DNA of 45,637 nucleotides from MGBC114844 sp910585855 (GTDB lineage: Bacteria > Bacillota > Clostridia > Lachnospirales > Lachnospiraceae), in NCBI GenBank assembly GCA_965646165.1, contig CBFFYP010000028.1, positions 1-45,637 of the forward strand, in the 5' to 3' direction. The first letter of the stretch is position 1, and every line of letters starts with the position of its first letter. A program made the translations under genes and the position numbers. The notes below the pieces were generated by a model, which saw only the letters and a program-made list of their open reading frames with translations, ran no database searches and was not told the origin of the DNA. Positions 25,806 to 34,510 of this stretch are shown piece after piece.

Positions 25806-28013
25806 ATGGCAGACATACAGAGGGTATTAAAAAAAGGAAGCAAAAGGCTTGTTACAGCGATAAAAATGCCATTTGTTACGATTTACAGAAAAATAAAGAA
25901 AGCTACCAATCCAGATGCTATTGTAACAACGGTAATCAATGATGTAAAAAAGGAAGCCAAAGAGCTGACAAAAAAGAAGCCAACCTCTCTAAAAGATTAT
26001 TTTACGGTTGGAAACTATTATATTGCAAAGAAACTGGTTTTATTTCTGATACTTGCAGTTATTTTTCTTCCGCTGCTTTATATCCGCTTTTTGCATCCGG
26101 TTGTGGTATCAAAATTTTTTACTAAGACAATGGTATTAAACTCCAATGAACAGGCAAATTACAGCGGAAAAGTGCGGCTGCTAGACAGAGAAGGCGGAAC
26201 GGTTATTTTTATCGGAAGGCTGACGGATGGAAGAATCAATGGAGAAGGAATTTTATATGATTATGAAGGACACCTTCTTTATCAGGGCGGTTTTTTAATG
26301 GAACTTTATTCTGGGACAGGACAGCTTTATTATCCAAATGGAAGAGTTGCTTATAAAGGAGGATTTTCACTGAATCAATATAATGGAGAAGGGATTCTTT
26401 ATTATGAAACAGGCGGCGTTCAGTATGACGGCAGTTTTGTAGACGGATTGTATGAAGGAAACGGAAGGCTTTACGGAGAAAATGGAAATCTGCTCTACGA
26501 AGGAGATTTTGTAAAGGGAATGTTTGAAGGGAGCGGAAAAGAATATTATCCAGACGGAAAATTAAAATATCAGGGCGGTTTTGCACAGGGATACTATCAG
26601 GGAGAGGGAACTTTTTATCAGACAAATGGAGAAACCGAGTATAAAGGCGGGTTTACCAACGGTCTGTATGACGGACAGGGAACGCTGTATAACGGAACAA
26701 AACTGGTCTATCAAGGAGCATTTATCAATGGATTCTATGAAGGAGCAGGAAAACTCTATCAGAATAACAGGTTGGTATCCTCTGGAAATTTCACAGAAGG
26801 AAACTTTCAAAACGGCTACACCTCCCTTTATGATGAAAAAGGAAAACAGATCTATCAAGGAGAGGTTTTAGAAGGAAAGCGAACTGGAACGGGTTCTGCC
26901 TATCAAGACGGAAAACTATTGTATCAGGGTGAATGGAAAGAGGATGCCTACAGCGGACAGGGAACACTTTACACAGAAGAAGGTACAATACAGTATCAAG
27001 GTGAATTTTTAGAAGGACTCTATCACGGAAAAGGAACATTATATAATAAAGAAGAACAGGTAGTATATACCGGAGCGTTTGCAGATGGTTTATATGAAGG
27101 AGAAGGCATTTTATTTGACGAAAACGGAAGACGCCTCTATGAAGGAAATTGGAAAAAAGGCCTTTATGAAGGGCAGGGAAAATGCTATCAGGACGGAAAA
27201 TTAGTATATGACGGCGGCTGGAAAGAAGGAGAATATGAGGGTGAAGGAAAGTTATATCAAAATGAAAAGCTGATCTATCAAGGTGGTTTCAAAAGCGGAG
27301 AGTATGAAGGAGAAGGAAACTTTTATCAAAATGAAACATTAATCTATCAAGGCGAATGGAAAGCAGGACGTTATGAGGGAGAGGGAAAACTCTACCAAGA
27401 GGAAAAACTAATCTATGAAGGAACATTTCAAGAAGGACTAAAAGAAGGAAGCGGGATCTGCTATGACAGCCAAGAAAGACTGCTCTATGATGGAGAATGG
27501 ATAAAAGACCGCTATCAAGGAAACGGAAAACTCTTTGATACAAGAACAGGAAACCTTTTATATGAAGGCGGATTTTATCAAGGTCTATATGAAGGAGAAG
27601 GGATTCTCTATGAAGCATCCACAAATATTATGCGCTATCGGGGCGAATTTCATATCGGTGTTTATAATGGAGAAGGAATCTATTATGCAGATTCCGGTTC
27701 AAAGCGATATGAAGGTGCTTTTGTACTAGGAAGCTTTCATGGACAAGGCATACTATATAATATGGAAGACGGTTCAGTCGAACAGGAAGGAGAGTTTCGG
27801 GGAAATGTACTGGTACGTTCCACAAAACCAGAACCCGAACCAGAAACCAAACCTGAACCAGAACAGCAACAGGAAGAGCAGCAGGAGCAGACAGAATCTG
27901 AAACAATAGAACCAGAGAATAAAGAATCAGAAAGCAGCGAACCAGAAAGTACAGAAATAGAATCAAAACCAGAACCAGAATCTGTCTTGCAGGAAGAAAC
28001 ACCTGCCGAGTAA
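25806..28013 (+). CDS. Membrane-anchored MORN-repeat protein
   Basis: A 735-residue protein. A basic N-terminus (1-75) precedes one transmembrane helix at about 77-97 (LVLFLILAVIFLPLLYIRFL). A short spacer leads to about 22 MORN-like repeats (residues about 137-668) of the type GxGxLY-xxNGKLxYxGxFxxGxYEGEG. The last 60 residues are a Pro-Glu/Gln/Ser tail (EPEPETKPEPEQQQEEQQ). The positive-inside rule puts the repeats and tail outside the membrane, where the tail could reach into the wall. MORN repeats form elongated beta sheets. YwqK-type antitoxins carry related repeats, but without this anchor. It sits between the other membrane protein and the cap gene within the CIS module. A membrane or envelope docking part is my inference. 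Confidence 0.8.
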   Translation: MADIQRVLKKGSKRLVTAIKMPFVTIYRKIKKATNPDAIVTTVINDVKKEAKELTKKKPTSLKDYFTVGNYYIAKKLVLFLILAVIFLPLLYIRFLHPVVVSKFFTKTMVLNSNEQANYSGKVRLLDREGGTVIFIGRLTDGRINGEGILYDYEGHLLYQGGFLMELYSGTGQLYYPNGRVAYKGGFSLNQYNGEGILYYETGGVQYDGSFVDGLYEGNGRLYGENGNLLYEGDFVKGMFEGSGKEYYPDGKLKYQGGFAQGYYQGEGTFYQTNGETEYKGGFTNGLYDGQGTLYNGTKLVYQGAFINGFYEGAGKLYQNNRLVSSGNFTEGNFQNGYTSLYDEKGKQIYQGEVLEGKRTGTGSAYQDGKLLYQGEWKEDAYSGQGTLYTEEGTIQYQGEFLEGLYHGKGTLYNKEEQVVYTGAFADGLYEGEGILFDENGRRLYEGNWKKGLYEGQGKCYQDGKLVYDGGWKEGEYEGEGKLYQNEKLIYQGGFKSGEYEGEGNFYQNETLIYQGEWKAGRYEGEGKLYQEEKLIYEGTFQEGLKEGSGICYDSQERLLYDGEWIKDRYQGNGKLFDTRTGNLLYEGGFYQGLYEGEGILYEASTNIMRYRGEFHIGVYNGEGIYYADSGSKRYEGAFVLGSFHGQGILYNMEDGSVEQEGEFRGNVLVRSTKPEPEPETKPEPEQQQEEQQEQTESETIEPENKESESSEPESTEIESKPEPESVLQEETPAE

Positions 28014-28065
28014 AAAAAGATCGAAACGGTCAAATAGTCAATTTTGTCAGAATAGGAGGGAAAAG

Positions 28066-28671
28066 ATGGCAGGGTATACAGCGATTGCGGATATAGGAAA
28101 TGCACTGACCGAGCTTTTGCGTTTAAATATGGTACCAGAGGTTTTGGTAAATGAGGAAAGTATAGGAATATGCAGTCCTGAAGATAAAGGAGATTTTTTA
28201 CTGGGGCTTTATTTATATGATATTAAACAGAGCGAGGTATTCCGAAACAGTGAGATGCAGACACTTGACAGTAAAAGGCAGAAATACCCGCCAATAGACT
28301 TGGAATTATACTATATGCTGACTGCTTATTCAAATGGTGATGTAAAGTTTCGTTCTTTAGAGGAACATAAAATTTTAGGAAAAGTAATACAGGTTTTTAC
28401 AGATAACAGTATTTTAGATGCCGCTACATTAAAACCAATTACAAAACCAGATGAGTTTAGTATTCGCTTAGAAATGTTATCCTTATCATTGGAAGAAAAA
28501 ATGAAAATTTGGGCGTTTCCCAATAAACCCTATAAACTTTCGGTATTTTTTAAAGCAGCTCCGGTAGAGTTAGAATCTCTTCGGATCAAAGAAGTACGGC
28601 GTGTTATGGATATTCAGTTTGCAGTAAAGGAGCAGGGAAGAAATGGAAAGCAGGACAAAGGATCAGATTAG
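28066..28671 (+). CDS. DUF4255 protein, tail cap/terminator (Afp16-like)
   Basis: A 201-residue protein of the DUF4255 (Pvc16 N-terminal) family. Signs are the start YTAIADIGNALTELLRLNMV, a FLLGLYLYDIKQSEVFRNSE block, PPIDLELYYMLTAYS, KVIQVFTDNSIL and FSIRLEMLSLSLEEKMKIW. Afp16-type proteins cap the distal end of the tube and sheath and fix particle length. The ribosome site is AATAGGAGGGAAAAG. The next gene overlaps its end by 29 bases in another frame, so the two are coupled. Confidence 0.93.
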   Translation: MAGYTAIADIGNALTELLRLNMVPEVLVNEESIGICSPEDKGDFLLGLYLYDIKQSEVFRNSEMQTLDSKRQKYPPIDLELYYMLTAYSNGDVKFRSLEEHKILGKVIQVFTDNSILDAATLKPITKPDEFSIRLEMLSLSLEEKMKIWAFPNKPYKLSVFFKAAPVELESLRIKEVRRVMDIQFAVKEQGRNGKQDKGSD

Positions 28672-29428
28672 AGTACAGGTTTCATTGGTAATTTCCTTAA
28701 TCGATGATTATACAGGAAGAAGAATTACTTCTTCTGCCGTACAGATTCGAGTAGAAGGAGCAGAAAAGCCAATTTATAAAAAAGAGGGATACTATATTTT
28801 TACCAATCTTCCCCAAAAAGAAGTTACTCTATCCGTTCAGACACCAGAATATCAAACAATAAAAAAACAGATTTCTTTGCAGGAACTAAAGGGCAGAGAA
28901 CCACTTGTAAAGATTCGGCTTCAGCCCGGAAAGTGTTATTCTCTGTTAAATGGAATGACTATTCTTACCGGAAAAGCAGAGCCTTTTTCCATTCTACATG
29001 CAGCTTCTATACAGAGCAGCTATTTTTACCGTCTGCTGTATGACTATAAAAAAGAAAAACAGATTTCTATTTTTAATGCAGCAAAAATCGATCTGGAAGC
29101 AAAAAATTTTTTGATATGGCAGAGAAATTCGGAAGAACATGAGTTTTTTTCTATTTGGACGGCAAAAGATGCATCATTTGAACTATTTGAAATAGAAGAA
29201 AGTCTGGAACAGGAATATAAAAAAACAGCGACTAAGATATTTCCGGTTTTTACAGCACAGGCAGATGAAAAAGGCAGTTTTTTTGTGGCTATGGGAAATT
29301 TAGAAGGAGAAGAAGCGAAAATTATAGTAGAAGTGTTGGACGAACAGAAAAAGGAAAAGAGAGAAATCATAAAAACGGTTCAGATAGGGAAGGAAAATTA
29401 TTTGGAACTGGATAGGGATATCAGATAG
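28643..29428 (+). CDS. Hypothetical protein coupled to the cap gene, N-terminal beta-sandwich
   Basis: A 261-residue protein starting inside the end of the cap gene, behind GCAGGGAAGAA. Residues about 8-95 (VSLVISLIDDYTGRRITSSA, YYIFTNLPQKEVTLSV, then YQTIKKQISL) resemble a carboxypeptidase-regulatory or transthyretin-like beta sandwich. The rest is mixed, with another strand-rich portion near 200-245 (FTAQADEKGSFFVAMGNLEG). No signal peptide and no enzyme motif. Proteins of this general kind sit next to DUF4255 genes in CIS loci, so a structural or cap-associated role is likely, but I cannot name the family. A family B repeat element starts 23 bases after the stop codon. Confidence 0.7.
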   Translation: MESRTKDQIRVQVSLVISLIDDYTGRRITSSAVQIRVEGAEKPIYKKEGYYIFTNLPQKEVTLSVQTPEYQTIKKQISLQELKGREPLVKIRLQPGKCYSLLNGMTILTGKAEPFSILHAASIQSSYFYRLLYDYKKEKQISIFNAAKIDLEAKNFLIWQRNSEEHEFFSIWTAKDASFELFEIEESLEQEYKKTATKIFPVFTAQADEKGSFFVAMGNLEGEEAKIIVEVLDEQKKEKREIIKTVQIGKENYLELDRDIR

Positions 29429-29450
29429 GAATTTTATCGGACGCCGGACG

Positions 29451-29767
29451 CCAGAGGCGGGCTGCTCGTTTCCTTTGTTTGCTCCGCTCCGAATGATAAG
29501 AAAGTCTAAGGCTTCTGTTCCATGTGCATCCAACCGGACGAACCGGGGCGCAATTCGCCCGCAGCCGAAATGTGGTTGGCATACGAAACGATTTTACCGA
29601 CCATAACGTGCAACTTTCTCTGTACATAGGCTAAACACGCCCCTTTTTTTGCATACCCTGCATGGAAGCAGGATATGCAAAAAATTCTAGGTGTTTCCGC
29701 AGAAGCCTAAGACTTTCTAACCATTCTCCGAAGTCGCAGACAAAGGAAACGAGCAGCCCGCCTCTGG
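29451..29767 (+). repeat. Family B repeat element, complete copy, forward orientation
   Basis: Perfect 28-bp terminal arms (29451-29478 and 29740-29767). Inside lie the second stem AGAAAGTCTAAGGCTTCTG/CAGAAGCCTAAGACTTTCT, GGGGCGCAATTCGCCC, GGCTAAACACGCCCC and the hairpin GCATACCCTGC/GCAGGATATGC. GACGCC directly precedes the left arm and is tandemly doubled there. With the reverse copy at 29903-30217 it fills most of the 853-bp gap 29429-30281. The 135 bases between the two copies show no gene. Confidence 0.88.
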
Positions 29768-29902
29768 CTGTTGACTGGATAGCGATAGAAATGATATTTT
29801 AACAGTAAATTTTTAATCAGATAACAATAGTTTTCCCAAATGGAAGAGTGATACAGGATAGAAGTTTTCTAATGTTTTTTTGTTCCGAAGCCAAGAAACA
29901 GG

Positions 29903-30217
29903 CAGATTCTAAAATGGCAGTCTGCCTGCAGTGACTTCGGAAAAAAGTTAGAAGTTCTTAGACTTCTGTTAGTAACCTAAGATTTTTTTCACATCCTGCT
30001 TCCATGCAGAGTGTGAAAAAAAAGGGGCGTGTTTAGCCTGTGTATAGAAAAGGCTGTATGTTATGGTTGGTAATATTGTTTTGTATGCCAGTTACAGATC
30101 GGCTGCGGGCGAATTGCGCCCCGGTCTGTCCGGTTGGATGAACCAATAGGCAGAAGTCTTAGAACTTCTTGCTTTTTGGAGACCGGAACAGCAGGCGGAT
30201 TGCCATTTTAGAATCTG
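29903..30217 (-). repeat. Family B repeat element, complete copy, reverse orientation
   Basis: The 27-bp arms (29903-29929 and 30191-30217) pair except for two G-T positions. The internal blocks match the copy at 29451 in reverse order: AGAAGTTCTTAGACTTCTG against CAGAAGTCTTAGAACTTCT, CACATCCTGC/GCAGAGTGTG, GGGGCGTGTTTAGCC and GGGCGAATTGCGCCCCGG. Beyond the left arm, the flank reads as the reverse complement of CTGTTTCTTG. The same word follows the element end at position 70, so the true element may be slightly longer than the arms. The two copies 29451 and 29903 are head-to-head. Confidence 0.86.
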
Positions 30218-30281
30218 TCGTCCGTCCGGTCATCCTTTAAAAAATGATAAATTTAATTGCAGAAAAAGGAGGAAATAAAAG

Positions 30282-30668
30282 ATGGGATTTGCGGTTTGTG
30301 GTGGTGCGATGTGTGCCTGCTCTTTTGGTGCGGCTCCTTCTTCGTTTATGGTGACACCAGAGAATCAGGTAATGACAACGATGCCGATAGCAACAATTAT
30401 GGATAATATACCGATGAAAAATATTATGCCTTTTGGGATGTGCAGTTCTCTTGCTAATCCGCAGGTGGCGTCTGCAACGGCAGCCGCACTGGGGGTATTG
30501 ACACCGATGCCTTGTATACCGGTTACAACAGCACCATGGACACCCGGTTCGGCAACGGTGCTGATTGCAAATAAACCAGCTCTAAATCAGTCAAGCCAAT
30601 TAATCTGTAATTGGGGAGGTGTGATTCAGATTACCAATCCGGGAACGACTAATATACAAGTTCCGTAA
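30282..30668 (+). CDS. PAAR-like spike tip protein (DUF4280-like)
   Basis: A 128-residue Cys/Pro/Thr-rich protein: MGFAVCGGAMCACSFGAAPS, then MATIMDNIP-like and MPFGMCSSLANPQVA segments, TPMPCIPVTTAPWTPGS and LICNWGGVIQITNPG. This fits the DUF4280/PAAR-like family that makes the sharp tip on CIS spikes. Cysteines at regular places could hold a metal, as histidines do in classical PAAR proteins. The ribosome site AAAAAGGAGG is very strong. It is separated from the spike gene by about 14 kb, and it heads a module that also holds the sensor, ATPase 2 and the DUF4157 protein. PAAR proteins often carry or pair with effectors, which makes this neighbourhood suggestive. Confidence 0.88.
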   Translation: MGFAVCGGAMCACSFGAAPSSFMVTPENQVMTTMPIATIMDNIPMKNIMPFGMCSSLANPQVASATAAALGVLTPMPCIPVTTAPWTPGSATVLIANKPALNQSSQLICNWGGVIQITNPGTTNIQVP

Positions 30669-30690
30669 GGAAAGCGGGAAGGAGAAAGAT

Positions 30691-32409
30691 ATGAAAGTAC
30701 GTTTTGGGTTGCGGGCAAAATTTTTTATTATGTATCTGGTATTTGGATTGGTGATTTCATTTGGAATGTATTTAATTGTACAAAATAGTTATGTTTCTGC
30801 AATTTATGAGAATTACTATGAAAATGCGATTGGGGTAGGAAAGCTGGCTGCAAGTGTTTTGGATGGAGATAAAGTGACGGAGTATGCACAGACATTGGAA
30901 GAGGATGAGATTTATTTTCAGTGGAAAGAGAGATTGAATAATATAAAAGAAAGTATGGGGACGTATTATCTCTATGTTATGTATCCGATTACAGAGGAAA
31001 AGGTAATTTATATTTTGGAGGCGGAATTTACCGAGGAACAGAGGGAGAAGATTGCTGCTTCGGAAGGAATGTTGGGAGAGGAAGTAACTTCTTGGAATTC
31101 GTTTCAGGCAGCAAAAGAAGTGCTTCAGACAGGGCTTCCTAGTCAGTCGATAGAAGTGACGACTACTGTTCAGGTAGCGGATGTGGAAACATTGGGATCT
31201 GTTTATATTCCGGTAATTGATTCGAAGCAGCAGGTAGTAGCTGTAATTGGTGTGGATGTATTGATGTCGGATATTAGTGCCTATATTAAGAATACAACAC
31301 AGTGGATGATTGGATCGATTGTTTTGGTTTGTTTTGTCAGCTTTGTCATTATGCTTTTTATTATTCGTTTTTCTGTTGTAAAGCCAATTAAGGTATTAGA
31401 AAAACATGCAGAGGAAATGGAAAACGGGATATTTGGAAATCAAATTGCTGTGCGGGGAAATGATGAGATTAGTGAAATTTCCAGAGTATTTAATCGGATG
31501 AATACCAGTATTGGAAAACATTTAAATGAAGTAGAAGTGATTAATAATGCTTATTCGAAATATGTTCCTTCGGAATTGTTTCGGATGCTGGGACGTAATG
31601 TGGTAACAGATGTAAAACTGGAAGATTATACAGATCGGGAGATGATGGTTGTTTCCTATCGGATTTGTAATTTTGATGAGATTGCTAAACAGATGGATGC
31701 TAAACAGATCTTTCGTTTTATCAATCATATTTTAAATCAGGCAATTCCGATTGTTACAGAGAGAAGGGGAATTGTTGAGAAATTTGAAGAGAGCGGATTT
31801 CGGGCATTTTATATTGAGGACTGTGAAGAAAGTCTGCGTTCTGCGATTGCAGTTTGTGACAGAATGAAAAGTTTTTATGAAACTTATAGTAAAGAAGCAT
31901 TGGAAACGGTATTATTGGGATTTGGAATTTCCTATGGATCGGTGCGGTTAGGAATTGTCGGACATGATGAGCGGATGTCTGTGGTTTCATTGGCAAAGTA
32001 TACGATAATGGCAGATTTTTTAAGAAGTATCTGCGAAAAATATTATGCATCTATTTTGATTACAGCAGATGCTGCTATGAAAATTGAGGGGTTTCAGGAA
32101 CGATATCACAGCCGTTTTTTGGGATTTGTCTATCATTCTTATGCCCGGCGGGCGGAAAAAATTTATGATGTCTATGATGGAGATATCGAAAGTATAAAGC
32201 AGGCAAAGAGCCGGACAAAAAAGGAATTTGAACGTGGAGTAGAATTGTTTTGTATTCGGAAGTTTGCAGAGGCAAGGACACAGTTTATAGCAGTATTAAA
32301 GCAAAACGGCAGGGATGCAGCGGCTCGGGAGTATCTTTATCTTTGTAATCAGTATTATCAGATGGAAGGAGATACTTCTGTAGAGATTTATATAGAAAAG
32401 TATGAGTAA
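30691..32409 (+). CDS. Membrane sensor with HAMP and catalytically dead class III cyclase domain
   Basis: A 572-residue membrane protein. TM1 lies at about 10-30 and TM2 at about 205-227 (WMIGSIVLVCFVSFVIMLFI). Between them is an extracellular sensor of the Cache kind. A HAMP linker follows (KPIKVLEKHAEEMENGIFGN), then a class III nucleotide-cyclase fold at about 300-500 and a TPR-like tail (FERGVELFCIRKFAEARTQF). Aligned to the usual FSDIRNFT and KYIGDAIMALF motifs, the two metal-binding aspartates are replaced by Arg324 (SYRICNF) and Ser368 (KFEESGFRAFY). It is therefore unlikely to make cAMP or cGMP. A signalling or scaffold role is more likely. The gene lies 22 bases after the PAAR gene and 40 bases before ATPase 2, so an input for firing or loading is conceivable. 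Confidence 0.85.
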   Translation: MKVRFGLRAKFFIMYLVFGLVISFGMYLIVQNSYVSAIYENYYENAIGVGKLAASVLDGDKVTEYAQTLEEDEIYFQWKERLNNIKESMGTYYLYVMYPITEEKVIYILEAEFTEEQREKIAASEGMLGEEVTSWNSFQAAKEVLQTGLPSQSIEVTTTVQVADVETLGSVYIPVIDSKQQVVAVIGVDVLMSDISAYIKNTTQWMIGSIVLVCFVSFVIMLFIIRFSVVKPIKVLEKHAEEMENGIFGNQIAVRGNDEISEISRVFNRMNTSIGKHLNEVEVINNAYSKYVPSELFRMLGRNVVTDVKLEDYTDREMMVVSYRICNFDEIAKQMDAKQIFRFINHILNQAIPIVTERRGIVEKFEESGFRAFYIEDCEESLRSAIAVCDRMKSFYETYSKEALETVLLGFGISYGSVRLGIVGHDERMSVVSLAKYTIMADFLRSICEKYYASILITADAAMKIEGFQERYHSRFLGFVYHSYARRAEKIYDVYDGDIESIKQAKSRTKKEFERGVELFCIRKFAEARTQFIAVLKQNGRDAAAREYLYLCNQYYQMEGDTSVEIYIEKYE

Positions 32410-32449
32410 ATAATATGCAGCAGAGATGATTATTAGATTGGGTGGAAGA

Positions 32450-34498
32450 ATGAATATACGGGCTGGAATCGGATCATTAAAGTTATATAGGTATATGGTA
32501 AAGACAGGGGTAAAACCGGAACTGTTTCATCGGTTTCAAAGTATTCTTGAAACAGGTATGGATTTGTCGGAGATAGAGTATTTTATCGAACATGCCGAAC
32601 GGGATTTGGGCTGTTATCGGGAAGACGAAAAAATTTTTAAGAGAATGGAGCGGATTTTTGCGTTTTGTGGGTCAAATTTAGTAACTGTTACGGTATTTGA
32701 GTTGGCATTGTTAGAATATATGGATTCATCTTTGGATGAGCTTTTAGAGATTTTGTTTCCCGGACACAAACAGGGGATTCGTCTGTTAGAAGCGGTAAAG
32801 ATTCTTTATCCAAAAGAGGAATATTTTGACCATATAGCAGAGATTGTACCTTGTAAAAAGATATTGCCGCTGTTTTTATTAAGGGATCATGAAAATATAG
32901 AGGATCTTTTTTGTCATTATCGGGCAGATACTCGTTTGATTGCTTTTTTAAAAGGGATTGAAGATCAGTCTGTGTTTTTAAAAGGATCGGTAAAAGAGAT
33001 CCAAAAAGAAACAGAGTTAGAGCCGATTTTTATTCATAAAGAGATAGCAGACAGTATAACTGATTTTGTTGGACAAAATTTTGAAAATGGATCGATTGTT
33101 TTGATTCGGGGAGAGAGAAACAGTGGAAAGCGGTTTTTAATTCAGCACTGTACAAAACGGGTTTCTAGGGATTTGCTTTTGGTTGATTTTTGGAGCTTTA
33201 TGGAGGGGACAGAGAGCGAACTGCAATTAAAAAAAGAGGCTTTAATACGGGAAATGATGCTTTCACAGGCGATGCTTTGTATTTCTTGTATATCAAAACA
33301 GAATGAAGTGTTTTATAATCGGCTGATAGGTCTGCTTCAGGAAATTCTTTTTGTATTTGAAGAGTTTAAAAGAACGGATTCGATTTTTCTTACATCAGAA
33401 GAAAAGATTTCTTTGGGATTTGTTTTTGAGCAGCCAATATTAGATCTTACCGTGGAGAAATGTAGTTACTCTGATAATTTAAAAGTGTGGGATGGATTTG
33501 TCCGGCTTTATTTGCCCAGCCCTCTTTTTTGTACTTTGGAACTTGCCGATAAACTGCCGCTTCCGGTTGGGGTGATTCAAAAGGTTGTAAAAAAAATCTC
33601 TTTTATGCCGGAACAGTATACTGATGTTTCTAATGTGGTGCGTTTATGTTATAGCTTTTTAGAAACAGAAGAAGTGTCGAGTATGAAAAAAATTGTAACG
33701 CCGTATACCATGGATACGATAAAAATAGAAGCTTCTTCAAAACGGATTCTTCAGGATATCTGTAATCAGATTCGAAATCGGATGCAGGTATTTGATACTT
33801 GGAAGATGCGGCAGATGTACCCTTATGGCAGATGTGTTTCGGTACTGTTTACCGGACCGCCCGGAACGGGAAAGACTATGGCGGCATCTGTAATCGCCAA
33901 TACCGTCAACTTGGAATTGTATCGTGTGGATTTGTCGCAGTTAGTGGACAAGTATATTGGAGAAACTGAAAAAAAGCTGGAGCATATTTTTTTACAGGCA
34001 GAGAGAAGTCATTGTATTTTATTTTTTGATGAGGCGGATTCTATTTTTGGAAAGAGAAGTGAGGTAAGTGATGCAAAAGATCGGTTTGCCAATACACAGG
34101 TAGCCTATCTGCTGCAGCGGATTGAGGAATATGATGGAATCGTGATTTTGGCTTCGAATTATCGGGAAAATATTGATAAGGCGTTTATACGGAGAATCAG
34201 TTATATTATAGAGTTTGTCAATCCTGATGCAAAGATACGCTATGAGATTTGGCGTTCACTTTTTATAGAACCTATGGAATATGAGGAGATTGATTTTGAA
34301 TTTTTGGCAAGAAAATTTGAATTAAGTGGAGCGATGATAAAAAATATTGTGTTAAAAGCAGCTTTTTTTGCAGCTTCCGCAAAGGAGGCGATTACGATGC
34401 AGTGGGTATTGACAGCATTGATTCAGGAATATAGTAAATTAGGGAAAAAGATTCAAAAAGAAGAGTTAGAAGAGTATGCGTTTTGTATAGAAGAATAG
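32450..34498 (+). CDS. AAA+ ATPase 2, CIS-associated (Afp15-like), double P-loop
   Basis: A 682-residue paralogue of the ATPases at 1193 and 36120. The first P-loop GERNSGKR (221-228) is degenerate, with Arg at the magnesium Ser/Thr position. The second is canonical: GPPGTGKT (469-476), KYIGETEKK, Walker B ILFFDEADSIF (D527, E528), a sensor-1 ILASN and AFIRRISY arginines. I chose ATG 32450 (behind GGGTGGAAG). An upstream in-frame ATG at 32426 would add 8 residues but has a poor ribosome site. The N-terminal 200 residues differ strongly from the other two ATPases, while the C-terminal AAA module is well conserved. The DUF4157 gene starts 12 bases after its stop codon, so the pair is co-translated. 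Confidence 0.9.
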   Translation: MNIRAGIGSLKLYRYMVKTGVKPELFHRFQSILETGMDLSEIEYFIEHAERDLGCYREDEKIFKRMERIFAFCGSNLVTVTVFELALLEYMDSSLDELLEILFPGHKQGIRLLEAVKILYPKEEYFDHIAEIVPCKKILPLFLLRDHENIEDLFCHYRADTRLIAFLKGIEDQSVFLKGSVKEIQKETELEPIFIHKEIADSITDFVGQNFENGSIVLIRGERNSGKRFLIQHCTKRVSRDLLLVDFWSFMEGTESELQLKKEALIREMMLSQAMLCISCISKQNEVFYNRLIGLLQEILFVFEEFKRTDSIFLTSEEKISLGFVFEQPILDLTVEKCSYSDNLKVWDGFVRLYLPSPLFCTLELADKLPLPVGVIQKVVKKISFMPEQYTDVSNVVRLCYSFLETEEVSSMKKIVTPYTMDTIKIEASSKRILQDICNQIRNRMQVFDTWKMRQMYPYGRCVSVLFTGPPGTGKTMAASVIANTVNLELYRVDLSQLVDKYIGETEKKLEHIFLQAERSHCILFFDEADSIFGKRSEVSDAKDRFANTQVAYLLQRIEEYDGIVILASNYRENIDKAFIRRISYIIEFVNPDAKIRYEIWRSLFIEPMEYEEIDFEFLARKFELSGAMIKNIVLKAAFFAASAKEAITMQWVLTALIQEYSKLGKKIQKEELEEYAFCIEE

Positions 34499-34510
34499 GA
34501 GGCATGGCTT

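Noticed and set aside
25806..28013. MORN protein as a YwqK-type antitoxin
   Set aside because: The repeats are similar in type, but the N-terminal membrane helix, the number of repeats and the Pro/Glu-rich tail do not fit a small soluble antitoxin, and no toxin gene is paired with it.
29421..29627. Minus-strand 68-codon frame behind the cap partner gene
   Set aside because: It lies across the family B copy at 29451 and runs into the end of the upstream gene, without a ribosome site or a match to frames in the other B copies.
4873..30668. A prophage
   Set aside because: Only tail-type genes are present. Capsid, portal, terminase, integrase, holin and endolysin genes are all absent, and cap, PAAR-like, DUF4157 and AAA+ genes point to a CIS.
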